In this document: positions 1 to 7,100 of the stretch, in pieces
Numbering within the stretch: the first letter of the stretch is position 1
Layout: each line of letters starts with the position of its first letter
NCBI GenBank assembly: GCA_030374735.1
Contig: JASCIV010000790.1
Location: 1 to 12,250, forward strand
Direction: 5' to 3'
DNA: 12,250 bases
Origin: Gracilaria caudata
Taxonomy: Eukaryota; Rhodophyta; Florideophyceae; Gracilariales; Gracilariaceae
The notes under the pieces: generated by a model
What the model was told of the DNA's origin: nothing
Database searches by the model: none
What the model saw: the letters and a program-made list of their open reading frames with translations, nothing else
Position numbers and translations under genes: made by a program

Positions 1-16
1 CCCCACCACGACCCCC

Positions 17-1651
17 ATGTCCCCGCTCCCCTTCGACCTCGAGGATATGACCACAACCGACCTGCTCAACAACATCAATCCCGAGCTTCTGGACTATGTC
101 AAATGCAACACCCCCCACGTATACTCCGGTCTCCTCGCTCAGGAGCGCACCAACACCACTGCCACCACCGACTCCATTATGCCCGTCCACACCCAGCCGC
201 CTCCCACCATTGACTCTCCAGCTCCCAATCTCGCAGCCGCTCTCGCATCGCAGATTCGTCCCCCCTCCCCAGGCCACTCTCTGGGCTTAGCCAACCCCAT
301 GTCAGCTGTAGCTGCAGTACCACCCGTCGCCTCACTTCCTGTCACTCCGCTCACATCAAACGTTACTAACTCTCCATCCGCCTCGCTTCTCAGCCATCAC
401 TCCGCCATGCACCCTGCCGCACCCATCGCTGCGCCCGTACCGGTGTCAATGCCAGCACAAATACCCAACTCCGCTCTTTCCGTCTCAAACCCCGCTTTGC
501 TTGCTGTTTTGCGACAGGCGCAGGCCATGGCCTCCGTCTCCCATCTGCACCCACAATCCGCGGTCTCGCGTCGCAATTTTTCCCCCGCATGCGCCCTCTC
601 CATTGCGCCTAACTCGCCGTTACAGACACCCAACAATGCCACCGTCGCTGCTGTTGCCGGTGCCGCAGCTGCTGCCGCCGCTGCAGCCGCTGCAAACTGC
701 ACTCTCCCGCAATCAGTACATCACCGATTTGCAACTGCTTCCTTACAGAACAAACGCCTCTCGGAACGCCCTCACGCTGCCACTCCTTCTCACGGCGTGT
801 CAGCTCGCACCAGAGTGCCTCCCGCTCAAGCTGCACGTGTGTTGAAGTCAACACACGCACCACCCAGAGTGCGTGCGATGACGTCCACGCCCATGCAACT
901 TCAGCCACCTCAACCTCCGCCTCCCACCATTGTTGGGCAAAAGAGGCCCAATTCTGCAATCAAGCAGGCTGCCGCAGCCACCTCAACCATACTCCATAGC
1001 TCTTCGTCGGGCAAGCGACCGTCATCTTTGTCTTCGACAACGTCGCAGTCTTTGGCGAATACATCGGCGCCAGCAAGCCGCAACAGATTGCACCCTGCTG
1101 TTGGTGCGCTTACTGGCGTGGGTGCTAATTTAAGCAGCCGTGCGAATTCGGCTGCGTCCAGCGGCGCCGTACGTGTGCCGCCCAAGATGGAACATATCGA
1201 GGAGGTGATGCCACAATCAACGGCAGCGTCCGTTCAAGCGTCTGACGCGGAAGAAGACGCAGATCTGGAGGTTAAGAAAGCAATGCGAGCGGAGCGGAAC
1301 CGGCAGAGTGCAGCAGCGAGCCGTGAGCGTAAGAAGCAGTATATCAAAGAGCTCGAACGACGGGTGGATATGCTCTCGCAAGAAAACGCAAAAATGCAGG
1401 TGAGCCAGTTCCGCTTAGTACGTGAAAGACTTGAGCTTGAGTCAAAAATATTGGATGAGGTCAAACAGCTCAAGAGAAAAGTAGTGGTCCGAGATATGGA
1501 GATTCACAAATTGTCACGTGAGCTACAGAATGCCAAGTTGAAAGTCGGAGATGAAGAGGAGGGCGAAGGTTCGGAAGTGCCTCGCCCCAGCACTTGGGAC
1601 GCAGCAGAGTGGCGAAAGAAAAAGGGCAGGGGTTCGCGACGACGAGTGTAG
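17..1651 (+). CDS. bZIP transcription factor, plant group-B/ATF6-like basic region, no membrane segment
   Basis: A 544-residue protein predicted to bind DNA as a dimer in the nucleus. The basic region (about residues 424-444) contains N428, then seven residues, then R436, the invariant bZIP spacing, within NRQSAAASRERKK. Ten residues after R436 the zipper starts: L446, L453, M460, L467, L474 (E481 next). The basic region resembles the NRESA..SR.RKK.Y pattern of plant group-B and ATF6/CREB3 factors, but no transmembrane segment follows; the tail is acidic and then basic. The long N-terminal part is Ser/Ala/Pro/Thr-rich with an alanine run near 215-228. An acidic-hydrophobic stretch (about 7-29, LEDMTTTDLLNNINPELLDY) could be an activation region. 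The frame stays open through the 16 bases upstream, so the true start may lie outside the window. Target genes cannot be read from sequence. Confidence 0.9.
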   Translation: MSPLPFDLEDMTTTDLLNNINPELLDYVKCNTPHVYSGLLAQERTNTTATTDSIMPVHTQPPPTIDSPAPNLAAALASQIRPPSPGHSLGLANPMSAVAAVPPVASLPVTPLTSNVTNSPSASLLSHHSAMHPAAPIAAPVPVSMPAQIPNSALSVSNPALLAVLRQAQAMASVSHLHPQSAVSRRNFSPACALSIAPNSPLQTPNNATVAAVAGAAAAAAAAAAANCTLPQSVHHRFATASLQNKRLSERPHAATPSHGVSARTRVPPAQAARVLKSTHAPPRVRAMTSTPMQLQPPQPPPPTIVGQKRPNSAIKQAAAATSTILHSSSSGKRPSSLSSTTSQSLANTSAPASRNRLHPAVGALTGVGANLSSRANSAASSGAVRVPPKMEHIEEVMPQSTAASVQASDAEEDADLEVKKAMRAERNRQSAAASRERKKQYIKELERRVDMLSQENAKMQVSQFRLVRERLELESKILDEVKQLKRKVVVRDMEIHKLSRELQNAKLKVGDEEEGEGSEVPRPSTWDAAEWRKKKGRGSRRRV

Positions 1652-1775
1652 TTGGAATAAGTGTTTCTCCAGTAAAAAAAAAGTTGCCGGTCCAGCTTTG
1701 ATTCATTGCATTCTGTAGTGAGGTAAGATCTATTGCGAGGCGTGCTGCGCAGTAGCGAAGAAGCAGTTGATCTCC
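1652..1775. other. 3' flank of the bZIP gene
   Basis: Directly after the TAG stop there is an AATAA at 1656-1660 and a run of nine A at 1674-1682. Either could belong to the 3'-end processing region, but the polyadenylation signal of this organism is not known from the window. I see no gene here. Confidence 0.4.
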
Positions 1776-2048
1776 TTACCTGCATTTTGGTTGCCTTCGT
1801 CTGACGGGGGTGCTCGAGGTGTCCCCTACCTTTGGCTGCATTGGCGGCGAGGGCGAAGAAACCGGGCAGTCCAAAGCGACGCCAGGCGATCCATCAGAGC
1901 TTGTGAAGTCCGGGAAGCCAGCAGCAGTCTGAGCACCAAATCGGGACAATCGATAAGTGCGGATCTGCGCACCGAACAGGTCGGGAATAATAGGGGCGAT
2001 AGAACACATGTGTTTGGGAGCGATCGCGGCCGGCATCATTCGAAACAT
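1776..2048 (-). CDS. Doubtful small hypothetical protein, or first exon ending on a splice donor
   Basis: A 90-codon minus-strand frame, MFRMMPAAIAPKHMCSIAPI at its start, with no family I recognise. In its favour, many codons follow the purine-any-pyrimidine pattern (GCC, ATC, GCT, ATT, GAC, GGT, ACT, GGC), which is common in coding DNA and not expected of random intergenic sequence. Its end is also notable: the terminal TAA is part of CAG|GTAAGG, a near-perfect eukaryotic 5' splice site (exon end at 1780), so the frame may continue in a downstream exon. Candidate acceptors on the minus strand (a CGCAG and a CTACAG) lie within about 70 bases. Against it: it is short, has no recognisable domain, and an opposite-strand frame of 130 codons covers the same bases. 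If real, it converges on the bZIP gene and is divergent from Rab6. Confidence 0.25.
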   Translation of the reverse strand: MFRMMPAAIAPKHMCSIAPIIPDLFGAQIRTYRLSRFGAQTAAGFPDFTSSDGSPGVALDCPVSSPSPPMQPKVGDTSSTPVRRRQPKCR

Positions 2049-2223
2049 CCCTTTCCGCTAAAACGAAGTGCCCTTCCTAGGTGGAGTTGGAGTTTCGGCG
2101 GGGATGCAGGACGACAAATTAAAAGGGTTGGCCTGACCTTGGACAGACGGCAACAGTGAACCGTAAGCATTTTCTGCATCCTGGGATTGTAAGCATAGTG
2201 ACCTTGCTACCTTGGGCGTCTTA

Positions 2224-2248
2224 CATGATCATGATCATGATGATCATG
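2224..2248. repeat. Short ATGATC-type palindromic repeat
   Basis: CATGATCATGATCATG at 2224-2239 equals its own reverse complement, and ATGATCATG follows with a register break. The tract can be read as an imperfect microsatellite or as overlapping TGATCA palindromes. It lies about 330 bases upstream of the Rab6 TATA box; no function can be assigned. Confidence 0.7.
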
Positions 2249-2353
2249 GTGACTGTCTGTGTCTGCGTGGGATCTCATGTGGCAATCCAGCCCTTGCTGC
2301 TGATCACCTCCGAACCAGTGCATCACTGACTCGAGGGCTCTGAGCGATTAACG

Positions 2354-2380
2354 CTGAATCGACAGCAAGTGTCGATTCAG
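2354..2380. repeat. Perfect 11-bp inverted repeat with a 5-base loop
   Basis: CTGAATCGACA at 2354-2364 and TGTCGATTCAG at 2370-2380 are exact reverse complements separated by GCAAG. No T-run follows, and eukaryotic Pol II genes do not use such hairpins as terminators, so a dimeric protein-binding site or an RNA hairpin are the options. It lies about 200 bases upstream of the Rab6 TATA box. Confidence 0.75.
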
Positions 2381-2523
2381 ATCAATGGTGAAGCGGATGC
2401 GCATTCGATGTTCGATTGAAATTGCCTCAAAGAGGCGAATAGAGCAGAGGTTGATTGCTTCGCACGAGTGCGTTTTCAGGGCCGTGCTGCGCTTTTTTGG
2501 CACGGCGGTTTACTGCAGTGCAG

Positions 2524-2540
2524 ATTGGCGCCGCGCCAAT
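2524..2540. promoter_or_regulatory. CCAAT-box palindrome (8-bp arms, 1-base centre) in the Rab6 promoter
   Basis: ATTGGCGC (2524-2531) and GCGCCAAT (2533-2540) are exact reverse complements around a single C. Each arm carries a CCAAT box, the NF-Y site, in opposite orientation, and each also resembles the E2F/DP core (TTSSCGC type). It sits about 40 bases upstream of a TATA box and about 280 bases upstream of the Rab6 start codon, a typical place for a CCAAT element. Binding by NF-Y or E2F is inference from the motif. Confidence 0.55.
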
Positions 2541-2578
2541 GGTGCGGTCACAATGGTTGACGCGTGCAAACCATCCAC

Positions 2579-2584
2579 TATAAG
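2579..2584 (+). promoter_or_regulatory. TATA box of the Rab6 gene
   Basis: TATAAG preceded by CCATCCAC. It lies about 240 bases upstream of the Rab6 ATG and downstream of the CCAAT palindrome. The interval from here to the ATG is pyrimidine-rich and has no upstream ATG that I can find, as expected for a 5' leader. Confidence 0.55.
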
Positions 2585-2821
2585 CCCCTCGCCCAGCATT
2601 CGCGGTGACGTTTGCTCTGCTGATTACTCATTCCACAACACGTTCGTTCTGCCGAGACAAATCTATTTCCTTTCTGCTTACCTGCATTACGCTATTCCAA
2701 TTCTGCGTCCACCTCTCTAATCGTCCGTGTGCGCACTCGCGCCCTTCTGCCTTTCTCTACTCTATCACCCGAGTCGTCCTTCGCGCGCACTTCCACCCCC
2801 TACCCGTCGCGCCGTCGCTCA

Positions 2822-3481
2822 ATGCCGTCCATGGCGACCTCCCAATCTGCGTCTGCGGGCTCCGTGCAGCCTCTGGCCAAATACAAGCTCGTGGTCCTTG
2901 GAGATCAGGGTTGCGGAAAGACCAGCATCATCACCCGTTTCATGTACGACAAGTTCGACAACAACTATCAGGCCACGATCGGCATTGACTTCCTTTCAAA
3001 GACTATGTACCTCGAAGATCGCACTGTGCGCCTCCAACTGTGGGACACAGCCGGTCAAGAACGCTTCCGCTCCTTGATCCCGTCCTACATTCGTGATTCC
3101 TCCGTCGCCGTCGTCGTTTACGACGTTACCAACCGCCCGTCTTTTCTTTCCGTCAACAAATGGATCGAAGACGTTCGCAACGAGCGCGGCACCGATGTCA
3201 TCATTGTTTTGGTTGGTAATAAAACCGACAAGACAGACTCGCGCCAAGTGTCCACTGAAGAGGGAGAGGCGAAGGCGAAAGAGCATGATATCATGTTCAT
3301 TGAAACCAGTGCCAAGAATGGTTTCAACATCAAGTCTCTGTTCAGAAAGATCGCTGCGGCTCTTCCTGGCATGGAAAACTCACAACTTGCCGGAGAAACT
3401 GATCTCATCGACGTTAACCTATCACCTCGACCCAACGCTACTGGTGAGCAATCCTCAACTGCTTCTTCATGCGTCTGTTAG
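2822..3481 (+). CDS. RAB6: Rab6/Ypt6-family small GTPase (plant RabH)
   Basis: A 219-residue Rab GTPase. Rab6/Ypt6 proteins act at the Golgi in retrograde transport between endosomes, Golgi and ER, cycling between GTP-bound membrane and GDP-bound cytosolic forms. All G motifs are intact: P-loop GDQGCGKT (27-34), effector region ATIGIDFLSKTMYLEDRTVR with the switch-I threonine T52, WDTAGQE with catalytic Q79, NKTD (133-136) and ETSAK (161-165). The stretches IGIDFLSKTMYLEDRT and RFRSLIPSYIRD are Rab6 hallmarks and separate it from other Rabs. The protein ends in Cys-Val-Cys, a CXC motif for double geranylgeranylation. The start at 2822 is the first ATG after the TATA box; the next in-frame ATG (2831) would remove three residues. 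Length matches the family (about 210). The P-loop cysteine C31 replaces the usual valine. No introns. Confidence 0.97.
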   Translation: MPSMATSQSASAGSVQPLAKYKLVVLGDQGCGKTSIITRFMYDKFDNNYQATIGIDFLSKTMYLEDRTVRLQLWDTAGQERFRSLIPSYIRDSSVAVVVYDVTNRPSFLSVNKWIEDVRNERGTDVIIVLVGNKTDKTDSRQVSTEEGEAKAKEHDIMFIETSAKNGFNIKSLFRKIAAALPGMENSQLAGETDLIDVNLSPRPNATGEQSSTASSCVC

Positions 3482-3695
3482 CCATTACATACCCCATTGC
3501 CCCTTATGTACTTCAATCCTCCCCATGTAAACCAGCGTTAACCGTCTCTGACCTCACTCGACCATTCAAGTGTCACTCGTTATGAATTATCCGACGCACA
3601 TCCTTTTTGGAATCATCTCCAAAACACCAAACGGCGCACACCCATCGATTGCAGCACGAATCAAGTTGAATTCAACTTCTCCTGCTGCTTCTGTG
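3482..3695. other. Convergent 3' flanks of Rab6 and the dsRBD gene
   Basis: A 214-base spacer between two convergent stop codons. A TGTAA at 3526-3530 on the plus strand could be a Rab6 polyadenylation signal of the green-algal type, but this is a weak guess. The 3' UTRs of the two genes probably lie close together or overlap. Confidence 0.4.
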
Positions 3696-6600
3696 TCACC
3701 CAGCGCCGACCTCTACTATCCGCCTGCTCAGAACCTCAAGATCATTGGCTACGCCAGCCGTGTTAATTCTTTTCAATCGAGCAGCATCACCAACCTTCTC
3801 GCGGACACAAAATGTGGCGTAGGCAGACAACACCGCTATTGCTACTTCTTCAGTATCCTCGCCGAGCCTTTCTTCTACCAAAGTATGCTTCATGGGCCAT
3901 ATGCCCTCCCAACTAATTACTTTTGCCTCTTTCCGCATCCAGTATTTGGTGAGATCTCTTAAGGACGACAGGTCTTGGGAATCGCTGACTCTACCATACC
4001 CAGCAATGGCCAGAGATGACACTGCAATGTCTTGAACCGATTCGCACTGGATTCCGTGGTCCTCAGAGAGTACATCAAGCCCGTCGTCGCACTCTAAAGC
4101 AGTCTTCTGGACCCTTGGGTCTTCAAGTACTCTTGCAACAGCCTCCGGAATCCAAAATGTGTCCAGAGCTAGGTCCAGATTAGATTCATTCTCACACGCT
4201 TGTCTCTTATCAATTCGTATCACAATACATGAGGTCGCCGTCGAAAAGCATAGTATTGGGCGTTTCAGCTTTCCAGATTCATCACCATCTTCCGAAGTGA
4301 TGCTCTCATCAACAGACAGCCGTGCCAACTTCGAATCGATGAACGCGCCCAGCTCGGTCCCAGGCTGTGCGTGGGCTTCAAACCATTTCTCGCAGTCCAG
4401 TTCAGTTTTGGCGACAACGAGTTCATAGTCACTTGGGAGCTCTAGACTCAGGTCCATGTCATCAACAATATCGTCGCAAGAGGCATTGGAAATCTCATCA
4501 TCACTAGCTCGGACTATGACTTCAGATGCTTTGGGTACGCTTGCCAACGTCTTCTTTATCGGTGCCTGACCCGGTTCTATAATACATCGGAACTGTTCCG
4601 CCCCCGGTGACTTTAACTCGATCAGAAGCTCAAGTGCTTTTCGAGCCCACTTTTGTTTCGCAACGTTTTTCGATGATCCATACTCAGAAAAAACTTTTCG
4701 TCCGTGATCTTTGGTAACCAGCGTTGCGCAACAACGCCAACGATCTTCATCCCTATCACTTACCTCCTCTGTCTCGCAGTTGGGCTGACTAAGTAAGTGT
4801 CCTTCACGAACAAGCTGATTTATGGCATTGAGTGCACTCTGGGATCTGATGGCCTGAACGTTTTGCTTCACATTGGTTTCTGAGGAGAACAATTCTGGCA
4901 CCCTTGATTCCAAACTAGAAAGCATCTCTTTAGCAGCAGCTTTCTTTGCGCGGCTCTTGTTTCTACCGATTGTGATAGTTTCGATTACCTCTTGAGGTGA
5001 CTTGTTCAGCAGTCGTGCTATCATTTTACACCTCCATCCAGCCCCTCCACCTCGTACATGCACTTGCTCAAACCGTGGATTTAGTAGAGCAAAGAACTTC
5101 TTTTTCTGTGGGATTTGATTAAGACGAGATACATAGTCTACACCATCTTCTTCGTCGTCGCACGGGATCTCATCAACTTCAATAACGGACGGGTCTGGAG
5201 TTTTCTTCGTCTGCTGTTTCTTAGCCGGCTGCTTCTTGTTTCTTGCCGATCCTATGTCGTCGTTCAAACCATTTGTCACGACGTCAGGGTCTGAGTCTGA
5301 GGATATCCGCGGCTTTGGTTTGCCTTTGTGTGATCCTTCCTTTGGTTGTCTACTTGTGGTACCCCCATTAGAAGCTCTGACCTCAAGATTCGACAGCGGT
5401 ATCGGTCGTACTGGATAGGATGTGCCACCGTGATCTGGGCTATTGGCTACTGACGGATTGACGGGAAATGGATTACCTGAAGCTTGAACGCGACTGAGAG
5501 CTGGGTTGAAATGGGCAGCTTGGGAGTGGTATAAATTTCCACCAGGGCTTTGAAGAAAGGGGTTCATTGGCATCTGAGGTACAGGAAGGAAATTCGGTTG
5601 CATTGGGAGCTGGCCTCGATACCCCATCATCGCCGTCATTGGCGGCATTGGCACATAGGAAGGAGGAGGAATTCTACCTAACTGAATAATCGTCTCTGGA
5701 GAAAGTCCGTGTACTCGATTGTCAGGATGTTGGACAAAATGCGAGCCTCCAAGTCCAAAATGCGGAGTGGGTACCCTATGATCTGCACTGTTGGGTACTG
5801 TTATCCCCGACTGGGTCATGCTGGCGGGATCAAAATTGAGGTGGCCTCCTTGTCGGACCGACGATGATGCGAACGCCTGAGGAAACGGTGGACCCCCTAC
5901 AACCGGTGGTGGGATTCCAAACGGTATCCGGATATCCTGCGCGGAGTGTCCTGTTTCATGAGCCCTGTTGCGCCCGTAAACGTCCGTGTTGCCAGGAACT
6001 GCCTTTTGTCCCATCATGGCGCTGTGCGTTTGATGATTCGTTGTGCCTTTGGCGACAGACTCCGGTTCGTGTTGTGCTCCGGAGGCAGGTGTGGAGTGTC
6101 TACGCTGTTGGTTTCGCCTTGGATGTGCAGCAACGGGATCCGGCCTCGTAGTTGGTGAGATGTGTGTCTTCACGAGCACTTCGGAATCTTCGTTTGCTTC
6201 TGGTATCTTGGTTAGCTTCAAAGCAATATTATCTTGAGGCATTCTGCTTCCTCGGGATATCGGTCCCGTAACGGATGCGAACCGAGCAAGATGCTCTTCT
6301 GAGGCGTCCACATCGGTCCGTCTGTGCTTCGGGGCGGAGCTTTCAGCCATGCCAAGCGCTCCACCTGGGACGGAGGCCCAAGCTCTTGATCCGGAACTGC
6401 TCGGACATTGGGGGTTGTTTCCGCCTGATACGCTGTGAGCAATGGCTTTGGCTGCGAGAACATGTTCCGTCTCTAGACTGAGGTCAGCTGCAGTAGTGCT
6501 TCTAAGCGGGCTCGAATGTCTCCGATTATGCCTAGGGATTCTATCGTTTTGATCGTAAACTGGAGCACTTACGTCTAACTCGGCATTATGGGCGGGCATG

Positions 6601-6902
6601 GTTTGGGAGAGTAGCGGCTTGTCAGCGGCCGGGGATTTGCGCACACGACCGAGGTCGCGTTTTGGCGTCGGGTGATGTGTGCGCCGCTTCTTAAAGTGTT
6701 CAGTTCTCCGAGATGAAAACTTGCGCTTCGTACGCTTCTGCGCTTCGGATGATAACGCATGGTGCCGCCTCTGAGTGGGTTGCTCGTCTTCAACGAGAAC
6801 GAAAGAGAGGGGGCGAGAGACCGCCACCTCAGGGGCCTCATCACCCGATTGCTGTTCAAGCGCTTCCCAATCGCTGAAAGACTCGTACGTAAACTCTTCC
6901 AT
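3696..6902 (-). CDS. Tandem dsRBD protein with a degenerate DEDDy exonuclease-like C-terminal domain
   Basis: A 1068-residue protein. Residues 1-580 look disordered: basic patches (56-88, KRTKRKFSSRRTEHFKKRR, a likely nuclear signal) and a Pro/Met/Gln/Asn-rich stretch (about 325-500). Two dsRBD-like modules follow. The first (about 590-665) ends in GRNKSRAKKAAAKEMLSSL and the second (about 686-762) in GSSKNVAKQKWARKALELL; both fit the conserved GxxKxxAKxxAAxxxL RNA-binding helix. An acidic linker leads to about 825-1037, which follows the layout of the WRN/Rrp6/EXD-type 3'-5' exonuclease domain: GAFIDSK for the DxE motif, K933...DVLSEDHGI for Exo II, and SW...LSAYATF for Exo III (normally YAAxDAYAxF). 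Most catalytic residues are lost, so it is probably an RNA-binding scaffold without nuclease activity. The start ATG has G at -3 and G at +4. The domain call is by eye; gene reality is surer than function. Confidence 0.88.
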   Translation of the reverse strand: MEEFTYESFSDWEALEQQSGDEAPEVAVSRPLSFVLVEDEQPTQRRHHALSSEAQKRTKRKFSSRRTEHFKKRRTHHPTPKRDLGRVRKSPAADKPLLSQTMPAHNAELDVSAPVYDQNDRIPRHNRRHSSPLRSTTAADLSLETEHVLAAKAIAHSVSGGNNPQCPSSSGSRAWASVPGGALGMAESSAPKHRRTDVDASEEHLARFASVTGPISRGSRMPQDNIALKLTKIPEANEDSEVLVKTHISPTTRPDPVAAHPRRNQQRRHSTPASGAQHEPESVAKGTTNHQTHSAMMGQKAVPGNTDVYGRNRAHETGHSAQDIRIPFGIPPPVVGGPPFPQAFASSSVRQGGHLNFDPASMTQSGITVPNSADHRVPTPHFGLGGSHFVQHPDNRVHGLSPETIIQLGRIPPPSYVPMPPMTAMMGYRGQLPMQPNFLPVPQMPMNPFLQSPGGNLYHSQAAHFNPALSRVQASGNPFPVNPSVANSPDHGGTSYPVRPIPLSNLEVRASNGGTTSRQPKEGSHKGKPKPRISSDSDPDVVTNGLNDDIGSARNKKQPAKKQQTKKTPDPSVIEVDEIPCDDEEDGVDYVSRLNQIPQKKKFFALLNPRFEQVHVRGGGAGWRCKMIARLLNKSPQEVIETITIGRNKSRAKKAAAKEMLSSLESRVPELFSSETNVKQNVQAIRSQSALNAINQLVREGHLLSQPNCETEEVSDRDEDRWRCCATLVTKDHGRKVFSEYGSSKNVAKQKWARKALELLIELKSPGAEQFRCIIEPGQAPIKKTLASVPKASEVIVRASDDEISNASCDDIVDDMDLSLELPSDYELVVAKTELDCEKWFEAHAQPGTELGAFIDSKLARLSVDESITSEDGDESGKLKRPILCFSTATSCIVIRIDKRQACENESNLDLALDTFWIPEAVARVLEDPRVQKTALECDDGLDVLSEDHGIQCESVQDIAVSSLAIAGYGRVSDSQDLSSLRDLTKYWMRKEAKVISWEGIWPMKHTLVEERLGEDTEEVAIAVLSAYATFCVREKVGDAARLKRINTAGVANDLEVLSRRIVEVGAG

Positions 6903-7100
6903 ACCCGAACTTGTACCTTCGGCTGTCGGCCTGAAGAAGACCTCGGGGATGAACGAACGAATAATCCGCAGTTACGCTGCATCATGCGATCAAAACTGGG
7001 ACATGTGAAGGTTCCTTTGCAAGGCGCAAATGAGACATACCCTTGGTATTTACGTTTACCCGCAAAAAAAAAAAATTGTCCCGAATTAAAGCTAAACCCT
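6903..7100 (-). promoter_or_regulatory. Promoter/leader of the dsRBD gene with A12 tract and upstream ATGs
   Basis: This 198-base gap between two same-strand genes must hold the 3' end of the upstream gene and the promoter of the dsRBD gene. A run of 12 A at 7064-7075 (T on the coding strand) is the kind of poly(dA:dT) tract that keeps promoters nucleosome-free. Between it and the start codon there are several minus-strand ATGs: one at 7038 opening an 18-codon frame that closes at 6982, and ATGATG at 6985-6980 opening a long out-of-frame reading across the main start. No TATA box is evident. Confidence 0.4.

Larger units (their letters stand above)
2049..2523. other. Intergenic region upstream of Rab6
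   Basis: About 475 bases without a convincing gene. Short open frames here have no recognisable features. It contains the ATGATC-type repeat at 2224-2248 and the hairpin at 2354-2380, listed separately. No tRNA-like T-loop or other structured RNA gene was noticed. Confidence 0.5.

Noticed and set aside
397..959. Antisense frames over the bZIP gene, including an alanine-rich one
   Set aside because: They mirror the GC-rich Ala/Ser/Pro repeats of the bZIP N-terminus and carry no features of their own.
1560..1760. IRE1/HAC1-type unconventional splice loops near the bZIP stop codon
   Set aside because: CNGNNGN matches such as CAGCAGA occur, but there is no pair of matching hairpin loops and no alternative frame encoding an activation or membrane segment.
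1767..2159. A 130-codon plus-strand frame after the bZIP gene
   Set aside because: Composition is rich in Arg/Ser/Gly with no domain, and the opposite strand over the same bases looks more coding-like.
4755..4775. GAG|GTAAGT on the minus strand within the dsRBD gene as an intron donor
   Set aside because: The frame remains open and both dsRBD halves are aligned across it. No convincing nearby acceptor preserves the domain, so it is probably just coding sequence.
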